DNA of 7,934 nt from OMOG01 sp041485845 (GTDB taxonomy: Bacteria; Acidobacteriota; Terriglobia; Bryobacterales; Bryobacteraceae), in the NCBI GenBank assembly GCA_041485845.1, contig JBGPKH010000418.1, forward strand, positions 1-7,934. Reading direction: 5' to 3'. Below are positions 1-6,266 of this stretch, one piece after another. How positions within the stretch are numbered: the first letter of the stretch is position 1; each line of letters begins with the position of its first letter. The translations under genes were made by a program, and so were the position numbers. The notes beneath the pieces were generated by a model. That model worked only from the letters and a program-made list of their open reading frames with translations. It was not told the DNA's origin and did no database searches.

Positions 1-1619
1 GGCCAAGCGGGCGGCGTACTTCGCGGCTGCCCGTTGCGCGACAGCAGGAAGAAATGATCGCGCGCCTCGAACAGCTCGTGCGTGGCCTGCGCCGCGGAGG
101 CCACGGCCTCCCGAAACCGGTCCGGAATCAGGAAGTCGCTGGCGGGGTGGGCGCGAATCGTCTGCGCCAGTTCTTCCGGCGACGCCGTCACGATCAGCGT
201 CCCGATCGGCTCCCCCGAATCGAGCCCCCACTCGCGCAGACGCTGCCGGAAAACGGGCTCCCACCGCGGGAGGTCGTCGAACTGCGGCGCCGTGAGCGTG
301 ATGCCCATCGCATCGAACGGCATCGTGTACTTTCCCGCCGCCGCGCCGCCGCCCACCAGGCAATAGCGCAGCTTCGCCAGCGGCAGCGTGGAGGCGTAGA
401 GGTCGTCATCCAGACCCACCAGAATCAGCTCGTTGGCACGCCCGCGCCGGCAGTAGTCGGAGAGTAGCGGCGCCATTGGTTGAATCGTCCCGGATGCGAA
501 TGAGATCCCCCACGGGGCCGACGGGAACGCAGCCTTTGCCGCAAACGCCGCTCCCGCCAGCACCAGCATCCAGGTAGCTGCGCGATGCGAGGAATGCGGC
601 CCGAATGCCGTGGCCAGTATGGCCAATGCCGGAACAAGCGGCAGCAGGTAGGAGATATTGCGATACTGCCAGCCGAGCGTCGCAGCCAGCGGCACAACCA
701 GCCAGCAGAGCAGCAGAACCGCCGCCCAGGACCTCTGGCGCAGTTCCCGGAGGAAGCCCGGGATCGCAACCAGCGCGACCGCCGTAAGCACCGGATCGAC
801 CGCAGCCATGCGCAGGAAGTAAAAGAGCGCGTGATTCTCGCGCGAAGTCTGCGGAGGAGCGCCGGCGCCGAATCCCAGGATCTCCACGCCGATGAGTTCC
901 GCGCGGAACCACCGGCCGTGCGCCGCCGCCTGGTAAACGAACCACGGCGCGGCCAGCGCCAGCGAGAGCCCGGCAGCGACGCACGTGCGCGAAAAAGCGG
1001 GCCGCTGTTTGCGCGGTCCGGCCAGCCAGTAGAGCCCCAGAATGCCCAGCGGCAGCACGCCCGCGATGCTTTTGGTGAGAATGGCCGCGGCCACCGATCC
1101 GGCGAATCCCCACAGCGCGGACCGGGACTCCAGCCAGGGGTCCGAGAACAGGCAGTACATGGCGGCGGTGTAGAAGGCCACCAGCAGTCCGTCCGTCATG
1201 CACATCCCGCCCAGCACGTGCCACACGTGATTCGAAGCCATCAACAGGGCGGCGCACGCTCCCGCCTTCCACGAGCGCAGCTCCGCCGCCCAGAGAAAGA
1301 CGAGCCCCACCGCCAGGCTGCACAGCAAGGCCACCGGCAGACGCAGCGCCAGCCGCGACACCCCCAGAACGCGCGCGGAGAGTCCCGACATCCAAAGCAG
1401 AAGCGGCGGCTTATAGAGTGCGTAGCGGCCCATCAACATCGGGGTGAGCCAGTTGCCCGCCACCGCCATGTGGATGGCGCTGTGCGCGTACGCGGCCTCA
1501 TCCTGGGCGGTCACCCTGCCGACAGGGTCGACATAGTCCCCGGCCAGTCCCACACGGGCCGAACGCAGAAGGAGGCAGGCCAGCGCGAGCATGGCAACGG
1601 CGCTGAGGGCCCGTCGCAT
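1..1619 (-). CDS. GT39/ArnT-like membrane glycosyltransferase, C-terminus beyond the left edge
   Basis: I read this frame by translating the minus strand from the ATG at 1619; it stays open for about 539 codons to the window edge, so the stop is not seen. The product begins MRRALSAVAMLALACLLL, a first membrane segment. A periplasmic loop then carries the acidic pair in TAQDEAAYAHSA (about residues 38-48) and YKPPLLLWM (about 69-77), the DE and KPP signatures of the GT39/ArnT/PMT superfamily, which transfers sugars from polyprenyl-phosphate donors. About eight to ten further hydrophobic segments follow up to residue ~365, including one with LTKSIAGVLPLG. A soluble region (residues ~380-539) ends the visible part. 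Acceptor and sugar cannot be told; lipid A, protein or glycan lipid are all possible. No good ribosome site precedes the ATG, and an in-frame ATG at 1592 is an alternative start. It is transcribed divergently from the TPR gene. Confidence 0.85.
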   Translation of the reverse strand, partial: MRRALSAVAMLALACLLLRSARVGLAGDYVDPVGRVTAQDEAAYAHSAIHMAVAGNWLTPMLMGRYALYKPPLLLWMSGLSARVLGVSRLALRLPVALLCSLAVGLVFLWAAELRSWKAGACAALLMASNHVWHVLGGMCMTDGLLVAFYTAAMYCLFSDPWLESRSALWGFAGSVAAAILTKSIAGVLPLGILGLYWLAGPRKQRPAFSRTCVAAGLSLALAAPWFVYQAAAHGRWFRAELIGVEILGFGAGAPPQTSRENHALFYFLRMAAVDPVLTAVALVAIPGFLRELRQRSWAAVLLLCWLVVPLAATLGWQYRNISYLLPLVPALAILATAFGPHSSHRAATWMLVLAGAAFAAKAAFPSAPWGISFASGTIQPMAPLLSDYCRRGRANELILVGLDDDLYASTLPLAKLRYCLVGGGAAAGKYTMPFDAMGITLTAPQFDDLPRWEPVFRQRLREWGLDSGEPIGTLIVTASPEELAQTIRAHPASDFLIPDRFREAVASAAQATHELFEARDHFFLLSRNGQPRSTPPAW

Positions 1620-1693
1620 CCCAGTCAAGATAACACGGCGCGGTCCGGCACACTGCACCATCCAGTGACTGGCCCTTACCCCCTGCTCACCTG

Positions 1694-1699
1694 TATACT
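1694..1699 (+). promoter_or_regulatory. Candidate -10 box for the TPR gene
   Basis: TATACT matches five of six bases of the sigma-70 -10 consensus and stands in a locally AT-richer spot 29 bases before the ATG at 1729. That would give a leader of about 20-25 bases. No convincing -35 hexamer lies 16-18 bases upstream, so support is weak. Confidence 0.35.
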
Positions 1700-1714
1700 T
1701 TGACCAAGCACATC

Positions 1715-1720
1715 GAGGGA
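1715..1720 (+). promoter_or_regulatory. Ribosome binding site of the TPR gene
   Basis: GAGGGA lies eight bases before the ATG at 1729, a good Shine-Dalgarno match at normal spacing. It supports that start, and the product from it opens with a proper signal peptide. Confidence 0.6.
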
Positions 1721-1728
1721 AAAGCTAT

Positions 1729-2877
1729 ATGTCACGTTGCGTCATTTGTCTGTCTGTTGCGTCTTTGCTGGCGGCTCCGCTGGCCGCCTTTCAAGCGGCC
1801 TACTCCAGCATTCTCGCCAAGCTCGGACATTCGCAGCATGGCGAGGCGTTCGACACCGGACCGCGGGAGAAACCGTGGCCCATTGCCGGCATCGGCGTAG
1901 CGCATTTCCCGATCACCACGAATAATCCGGAAGTGCAGCGCTGGTTCGACCAGGGCAACGCGCTGCTGCATTCGTTTTGGGATTACGAAGCCGAGCGCGC
2001 CTTCCGCTGGTGCCTGAAGCTGGAGCCGGACAACGGCATGGCGTACTGGGGCCTGGCGCGCGCCGCCATGATAGGCGGGCTGGGCGGACAGAACCGGCCG
2101 GCGGACATGATTCGCGAGGCGGTGAAGCGCAAGAATCGCGTGAGCCCCCGCGAGCAACTGTACATCGACGCACTGGCGGCGGACCTGCTGCCCGATCCCT
2201 TGCATGAGACGTCCCCAGCGGACGGCGATCGACGGGAAAGCTCGAGCCGCGGCAAGAAGATCCTCGAGACCCTGTGCGTGAAGTATCCCGACGATATGGA
2301 GGCGCGGGCGCTGCTCGCGCTGCAAACCATGGGCGATTCCCGCTACGGCGCGGAGCTCATGATCCGCGAGGTTCTCGCCAAACAGCCGGACCATCCCGGC
2401 GCGCATCACTACCGCATCCACAACTGGGACTATCACGAGCCGGAACAGGCGCTGGAAAGCGCCCGCCGTTACGGCGAGATTGTCACCGGCATCGGGCATG
2501 CGCTCCACATGCCCGGCCACATCTTCAGCATCGTGGGCATGTGGAACGAAGCGGCTATCTCCATGGATGCCGCCACGCGACGCGAGAAACAGTACATGAA
2601 GGAACGGCTCACGCTCCCGTTCAATAACTGGAACTACGGGCACAATCTAAATTATCTTTGCTATATCCAGGAGCAACTGGGCATGGCCAACGCCGCGATT
2701 TTTGGAGCGAAGCAACTGATCGACGCGCCGCTCGATCCCCAGGGAAACGACGATTCGCCGTTCAGCAGTCACTCCTACGGGATTGCCGCGCTGGCGCGCG
2801 CGCTGGTGAAGTTCGAGCAGTGGGGCGAGCTGTTGAAAGACGGCGCAATTCCGTGGCGCGACACCTTTGCCGATTAG
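1729..2877 (+). CDS. Exported TPR protein, N-terminal part (ends at an in-frame TAG)
   Basis: The 382-residue product starts with a signal peptide, MSRCVICLSVASLLAAPLAA, with a likely cleavage site after LAA at about residue 20. Helical repeats of TPR type follow: residues ~66-112 (NPEVQRWFDQGNALLHSFW, then EAERAFRWCLKLEPDN) form a clear pair. Further repeats run to the end, with conserved stretches HPGAHHYRIHNWD (~222-234), GHALHMPGHIFSIVG (~256-270) and NWNYGHNLNYL (~300-310). These match a widespread family of secreted bacterial TPR proteins whose biochemical role is unknown. The frame ends at TAG 2875-2877 after DTFAD, in the middle of the repeat domain. The same frame continues directly into more TPR and a redoxin domain, so this is very probably the front of one 744-codon gene and not a complete protein. 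A truncated product could still be exported, but it would lack the redox domain. Confidence 0.8.
   Translation: MSRCVICLSVASLLAAPLAAFQAAYSSILAKLGHSQHGEAFDTGPREKPWPIAGIGVAHFPITTNNPEVQRWFDQGNALLHSFWDYEAERAFRWCLKLEPDNGMAYWGLARAAMIGGLGGQNRPADMIREAVKRKNRVSPREQLYIDALAADLLPDPLHETSPADGDRRESSSRGKKILETLCVKYPDDMEARALLALQTMGDSRYGAELMIREVLAKQPDHPGAHHYRIHNWDYHEPEQALESARRYGEIVTGIGHALHMPGHIFSIVGMWNEAAISMDAATRREKQYMKERLTLPFNNWNYGHNLNYLCYIQEQLGMANAAIFGAKQLIDAPLDPQGNDDSPFSSHSYGIAALARALVKFEQWGELLKDGAIPWRDTFAD
2875..2877 (+). other. In-frame amber codon interrupting the TPR-redoxin gene
   Basis: Codons GAT-TAG-GTG join two halves that share one frame, one codon style and one continuous TPR solenoid (WRDTFAD, stop, VNRAYFEARAHF). 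A single base change from AAG, CAG or GAG would produce it. Nothing nearby suggests recoding: no pyrrolysine genes are in the window. A true nonsense mutation or a sequencing/assembly error are the simplest explanations. Confidence 0.8.
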
Positions 2878-3963
2878 GTGAACCGGGCCTACTTCGAGGC
2901 GCGCGCGCATTTCGGCAAGGGCGACCTGGAGAAGGCGGAGAAGAGCCTGGCGGCGCACACCGCCCTGAAGAAGGACCTGGAGAAAAACAAGAGCGGGTCG
3001 ATCGCCAGCATCTATGAGATCCAGGCCCAGGAACTTCGCGGCAGACTGGCGCTGGCGCGCGGCGAGAACCTGGAAGGCCTGAAGTTCCTCTCCGAGGCCG
3101 CGCAGAAGGAGTTCGATCTCCAGAAAGGCTACGCCGATCCGCCGGTCTATCCGGAAGCACTGTACAACGTCCTGGGTGAGGCTTACCTTCAGGTGAAGGG
3201 CCCGGTGTTGGCCGCACAATCATTCGAGAAGGCCCTCACCCTGACGCACAACGACCTGTTTGCTCTATCGGGCCTGGTTCGCGCCTACGCGGGCGCGGGC
3301 GAAAAGGCCAAGGCGGAAGATGCCATGGCGCGGCTGCTGTTCGTATCCAGCGACGCCGATAAGGACCTGCCGATCCTGCGGCGCGCAACGGCCGCCGGGA
3401 TCGCCGCCACGCCGCGCGATTCTTCCCCCCGCCCCCAGCGGAATTATCTGCGCACCTCGCTGGAGCGGTTCGGCCCCAATCGCTGGGAACCCTACACGGC
3501 GCCGCCGCTCGAGGTCACGGACTCGGCCGGCAAGCGCGTGACGCTCGACGAATACAAGGGCAAGAACGTGATCCTGGTGTTTTTTCTCGGTCAGGAATGC
3601 CCGCACTGCATGAAGCAGTTGCACGATATCGGCGACAAGAAGGCCGACTGGGAGCGGCTCGACGCCGCCGTGCTGGCCGTGAGCAGCGCGCCGCCCGGCA
3701 AGAATTCGAAGGGGCTCAAGGCATTCGGCGACCTGCCGGTGCGCCTGCTTTCGGACGACCACTACGCCAACGCGCGGCGCTTCCATTCCTACGACGACTT
3801 CGAGGAGACGGAGCTGCACTCGACGATCCTCATCGACCGCAACGGGCGGGTACACTGGGCGCGCAACGGCGGCGATCCGTTCGGCGACATGGCCTTCCTG
3901 GTGAAGCAACTGGAGCGCATGAACCAGCCGGCGCGCAAGGATGCGCCCGGCCGCGGGGAGTGA
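2878..3963 (+). CDS. TPR plus redoxin (AhpC/TSA-TlpA-like) C-terminal part, probably a gene fragment
   Basis: The 361-residue frame begins at GTG directly after the TAG and ends at TGA 3961-3963. Residues 1-160 continue the TPR helices: RAYFEARAHFGKGDLEKAEK, then PEALYNVLGEAYLQVKG and AAQSFEKALTLTHNDLFALS. After a linker, residues ~205-350 form a thioredoxin-fold domain. This domain contains the strand VILVFFLG, the redox-active motif CPHC (C241 and C244) and a later STILIDRNGRVHW strand of the AhpC/TSA-TlpA type. CPHC suits thiol-disulfide exchange in the envelope. No Shine-Dalgarno sequence precedes the GTG and there is no signal peptide, so independent expression as an exported protein is doubtful. 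Reinitiation at the adjoining stop/start is conceivable. I read it as the back half of the gene starting at 1729. It converges on the Wzt-like gene with a 15-base gap and no obvious terminator. Confidence 0.75.
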   Translation: MNRAYFEARAHFGKGDLEKAEKSLAAHTALKKDLEKNKSGSIASIYEIQAQELRGRLALARGENLEGLKFLSEAAQKEFDLQKGYADPPVYPEALYNVLGEAYLQVKGPVLAAQSFEKALTLTHNDLFALSGLVRAYAGAGEKAKAEDAMARLLFVSSDADKDLPILRRATAAGIAATPRDSSPRPQRNYLRTSLERFGPNRWEPYTAPPLEVTDSAGKRVTLDEYKGKNVILVFFLGQECPHCMKQLHDIGDKKADWERLDAAVLAVSSAPPGKNSKGLKAFGDLPVRLLSDDHYANARRFHSYDDFEETELHSTILIDRNGRVHWARNGGDPFGDMAFLVKQLERMNQPARKDAPGRGE

Positions 3964-3978
3964 TGGGCATCCCGGGTC

Positions 3979-4911
3979 CTACCGCGACACGCTCACCGCG
4001 GCACGAAGATTAGCCACGCCCGCCGTATACCGGCTGTCGCTCACGGTAAAGGCCACCGCATCCTCCAGCCAATCGTGCCACACGCCGTCCGGGTCGTGCG
4101 ATGCCACCGTGAGGGTGTACTCCTGCGGGCAAAGCCCGCAGCGGAAGGCGAACGTGATTTCGAGAGCTTCCTCCGCCGCACACGGCCCCAGCTTCACTCC
4201 CTCCAACTCCGTGTTGGTGCCGTAAACATTGAGCCCGATGCGGGTACGAATCATCATTCCGACTACCGGGTCGGCCACGGCTTCCCGGAAGCGGACCCGC
4301 ACTTTCACCACGGCCAGCTCGCCGCTGCGCCAGACCATGGTCGGGTGGCCATTCTCGCCGATGGTCTCCACGCCGAGGATCTCCGCCCGCCCGTCCCCGC
4401 GGCGCATGCGCGGCGTGAGCGGCGCGGCTACGGTCTCGCCCCATGCGCGCACGCGTTCGGCAATGTGCTTCCGGTAAGCGGCCAGAATCTCCTCGGGATC
4501 GCCGCGGCCCGCGAGCTTGCCGTCATGCAGCCACCACACTTCGTCCGCCAGGCGGCGGATCAGCTCGTCCTCGTGCGACACCAGCAGGGTGGTGGAGCCC
4601 GCGCGCCGCATGCGGTCGATGGCGATGGCGGCCAGTTCGCGGACCAGCGCGTCCTGGTGCGCGAAGGAATGGTCGATGAGCAGCACCGCGGCAGGCGAGA
4701 GGTTCAAGGCATCGCCCAGCGCCAGCAGCCGGACGTCGCCGGAAAGCTCAACGGAGCCTGACACGGGCCGGCAAATTCCCGCCGCCAGGCGTAGCAGAAG
4801 ACCCTTGCCCGAGCTGTTCTCTCCCACAATGCCGATCACGGCGCCATCGGGCGCGGCCGCGTCGAATTCCCGAAGCGGCGGGAGAGTGACGCCGCGGAAG
4901 GCAATGGCCAT
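3979..4911 (-). CDS. Reduced Wzt-like ABC protein with C-terminal carbohydrate-binding domain
   Basis: The 310-residue protein has two parts. Residues 1-150 resemble an ABC ATPase of polysaccharide export: Walker A-like GENSSGKG (30-37), Walker B-like AAVLLIDHSF (74-83), and switch-His region TLLVSHEDEL (108-117). DGKLAGRGDPEEILAAY (130-146) is typical of Wzt proteins. Residues ~175-305 match the Wzt C-terminal beta-sandwich that recognises exported glycan: VVKVRVRF, YGTNTELEG, QEYTLTVASHDPDGVWHDW. The ATPase half is about 80-90 residues shorter than usual. LALGDALN runs straight into Walker B, so Q-loop, helical subdomain and signature motif are absent. The Walker A Ser/Thr is Gly and the catalytic Glu after Walker B is His. 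Normal ATP-driven transport therefore looks unlikely; a glycan-binding or regulatory role is inferred. The open frame extends upstream to 5553, but that part overlaps the methyltransferase gene, so I chose ATG 4911. No Wzm permease is seen. Confidence 0.85.
   Translation of the reverse strand: MAIAFRGVTLPPLREFDAAAPDGAVIGIVGENSSGKGLLLRLAAGICRPVSGSVELSGDVRLLALGDALNLSPAAVLLIDHSFAHQDALVRELAAIAIDRMRRAGSTTLLVSHEDELIRRLADEVWWLHDGKLAGRGDPEEILAAYRKHIAERVRAWGETVAAPLTPRMRRGDGRAEILGVETIGENGHPTMVWRSGELAVVKVRVRFREAVADPVVGMMIRTRIGLNVYGTNTELEGVKLGPCAAEEALEITFAFRCGLCPQEYTLTVASHDPDGVWHDWLEDAVAFTVSDSRYTAGVANLRAAVSVSR
4123..4141. repeat. Perfect 8-bp inverted repeat inside the Wzt-like gene
   Basis: CTGCGGGC and GCCCGCAG flank a three-base AAA loop. 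In the gene this encodes the region around CGLCPQ. It would make a very stable hairpin in RNA of either strand. No U-tract follows, so it is not a classical terminator. Confidence 0.5.
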
Positions 4912-4974
4912 AGACGCTAGAATAACAACTGCGCACCGGTTTGTTAGGGCTGAACCCGATTCGTAAGAGTTGAA
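4912..4974. promoter_or_regulatory. Divergent control region between the Wzt-like and methyltransferase genes
   Basis: Only 63 bases separate the two start codons, and the stretch is richer in A/T than the genes. TAGAAT at 4918-4923 reads as a -10 box (five of six) on the plus strand. The overlapping minus-strand TATTCT reads as a weaker one. Neither has a clear -35. AAGAG at 4965-4969 may serve as a weak ribosome site for ATG 4975. Shared regulation of the two genes is plausible from this arrangement but not shown. Confidence 0.3.
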
Positions 4975-6264
4975 ATGGACGATCCCAAAGTGCTTGAGCG
5001 CATGCGCGCCGACTGGAACCAACGGGCCGGCGAAGATGCGAATTATTACGTGGCGTTCGGCCGGCGCGCGCAGGATGACGAGGAGTTCTTCTCCACCGCC
5101 GCCGATGTTCTGCGCCTGTTGCGTGGCGAATTGAAGCGCCTGCGCGGCCGGAACGCGGCCCTCGAGATCGGCTGCGGTCCCGGGCGCCTGATGCGGCCGC
5201 TGAGCCGCCATTTCGGCGAGATCCACGGGGTGGACGTTTCCGATGAGATGATCCGGCTGGCCGGGGAGCGCTTGCGCGGCACGCCGAATGCGCACGCGCA
5301 CCACAATTCCGGGTCGGACCTCGCGTTGTTTCCCGACGAAATGTTCGACTTTGTGTACTCCTACGCGGTGTTCCAGCACATCCCCAGCCGCGACGTGGTT
5401 TTGCAGTATTTGCGCGAGTCGCGGCGAGTCCTGAAGACCGGCGGCATCCTGCGCTGCCAGATCAACGGGCTTCCGGCGCACGCCAGACAGTACGACACCT
5501 GGAGCGGCGTGCGCATCTCGCCCGCGGAGGTCGCGCAATTCGCGTGCGAGCACGATTTCCAGTTGCTGGCTCTGGAACAGGTCTGCACCCAGTATATGTG
5601 GATCACGTGCCGCAAAATGCCGGCGGGCTGGGGGCAGGCGCTTTCCGGCAAGCCGGCAGGGCGGGCTAGAATCCGGACCATCAGCAACGCGCTGACCGGC
5701 GAGCGGGCCGCGCCGGTTGCGGGGCCGATGGCGTTCCTGTCCGTATGGGTAGATAATCTACCCAACGATTGCGACTTGAACTGTATGACGATGACTGCGG
5801 ACGGGCGCGATTGCCGGCTGTCGTATATCGGGGAGCCCGAAGCCGACGGCGTCTCCCAGGTGAACGCAGCGCTGCCCGAAGGGCTGCGCACCGGGCTCGT
5901 CCCCATCGAATTGCAGTGGCTGGGGCGGCCGGTCTGCGCGCCGGGTTGGGTGCGGATCGTGCCGGCCGGTCCCTCGGTGCCAAGAATCGGCGCGTTGACC
6001 GATGGCGTCAACCTGCTCTCGGACAACCGGATTGCGAGCGGCATTCTGAAGGTAACGATTCTGGAAGTCGCGCACCCCGAACAGTTGCGCGTGGCGGTGG
6101 ATGGCCTGGACGCCGTGGTCTCCGACTCCTTTTGTGTCGATCCCATCGCGCAACGTTACGAATTCAATATCGATTTGCCGCCGGGGATCGGCAACGGCCC
6201 CCATGAAGTGCGGATCGCGATCGGCAAACGGCCGTTCCCTCCGATGCCCATCGAGGTTGTCTAA
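4975..6264 (+). CDS. SAM-dependent methyltransferase fused to C-terminal beta-rich domains
   Basis: The 429-residue protein has a class I methyltransferase domain at about residues 1-215. Motif I ALEIGCGPGRL is at 62-72, the acidic end of strand 2 GVDVSDEM at 85-92, and FDFVYSYAVFQHIPSRD at 124-140. LKTGGILRCQING (153-165) fits strand 5. This fold transfers a methyl group from S-adenosylmethionine; the acceptor cannot be told from sequence. After a linker comes a non-catalytic tail (~250-429). The part around SQVNAALPEGLRTGLVPIEL (294-313) resembles the TIGR03437 module of Solibacter-like bacteria. A second Ig-like stretch ends in HEVRIAIGKRPFPPMPIEVV. There is no signal peptide, so it should be cytoplasmic. 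It sits back to back with the Wzt-like gene and two bases before the beta-helix gene, suggesting a polysaccharide-modification role. Protein or small-molecule methylation are alternatives. Confidence 0.85.
   Translation: MDDPKVLERMRADWNQRAGEDANYYVAFGRRAQDDEEFFSTAADVLRLLRGELKRLRGRNAALEIGCGPGRLMRPLSRHFGEIHGVDVSDEMIRLAGERLRGTPNAHAHHNSGSDLALFPDEMFDFVYSYAVFQHIPSRDVVLQYLRESRRVLKTGGILRCQINGLPAHARQYDTWSGVRISPAEVAQFACEHDFQLLALEQVCTQYMWITCRKMPAGWGQALSGKPAGRARIRTISNALTGERAAPVAGPMAFLSVWVDNLPNDCDLNCMTMTADGRDCRLSYIGEPEADGVSQVNAALPEGLRTGLVPIELQWLGRPVCAPGWVRIVPAGPSVPRIGALTDGVNLLSDNRIASGILKVTILEVAHPEQLRVAVDGLDAVVSDSFCVDPIAQRYEFNIDLPPGIGNGPHEVRIAIGKRPFPPMPIEVV
5746..5764. repeat. Perfect 19-bp dyad within the methyltransferase gene
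   Basis: TGGGTAGAT, a single central A, then ATCTACCCA make a perfect 9+1+9 inverted repeat. It encodes part of VWVDNLPN at about residues 257-264, at the junction between the catalytic domain and the C-terminal tail. It lies in a locally AT-richer patch. It could act as a protein-binding site or a hairpin, or be chance. Confidence 0.5.
6253..6256 (+). promoter_or_regulatory. Ribosome binding site of the beta-helix gene
   Basis: GAGG lies inside the last codons of the methyltransferase gene, ten bases before GTG 6267. It favours GTG 6267 over the in-frame ATG at 6282, which would be about 25 bases away, and it points to translational coupling. Confidence 0.45.
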
Positions 6265-6266
6265 CG

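Larger units (their letters stand above)
1620..1728. promoter_or_regulatory. Divergent control region between the glycosyltransferase and TPR genes
   Basis: This 109-base gap must carry start signals for both outward-facing genes. It contains a perfect 11-base dyad CCAGTGACTGG at 1662-1672. It also has CACTG at 1651-1655 facing CAGTG at 1663-1667, which overlaps the dyad. These could be an operator, but arms this short also arise by chance. TTATCT on the minus strand at 1633-1628 resembles a -10 box for the glycosyltransferase, with no clear -35 partner. The promoter assignments are inference from the sequence only. Confidence 0.35.

Noticed and set aside
406..1395. Minus-strand open frame of 329 codons in another register of the glycosyltransferase region
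   Set aside because: Its Gly/Arg/Ala-rich translation lacks membrane segments; the register starting at ATG 1619 gives the coherent membrane protein.
585..1703. Long plus-strand open frame (372 codons) opposite the glycosyltransferase
   Set aside because: The product is rich in Arg, Gln, His and Pro with no domain or membrane pattern, whereas the opposite strand encodes a clear GT39-type membrane protein with DE and KPP motifs.
1732..2643. Minus-strand open frame of 303 codons opposite the TPR gene
   Set aside because: It is a by-product of GC-rich codons; the plus strand has a ribosome site, signal peptide and TPR repeats.
2875..2877. TAG as a pyrrolysine codon
   Set aside because: Pyrrolysine is largely confined to methylamine methyltransferases in organisms with pyl genes; nothing here suggests that machinery, and a point mutation or error is simpler.
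3964..3978. Bidirectional terminator between the converging TPR-redoxin and Wzt-like genes
   Set aside because: Only a three-base GGG-cat-CCC stem is present and there is no T-run.
4912..5553. N-terminal extension of the Wzt-like reading frame
   Set aside because: It lies wholly opposite the methyltransferase gene and its divergent control region, shows no domain, and the ABC fold begins right at ATG 4911.
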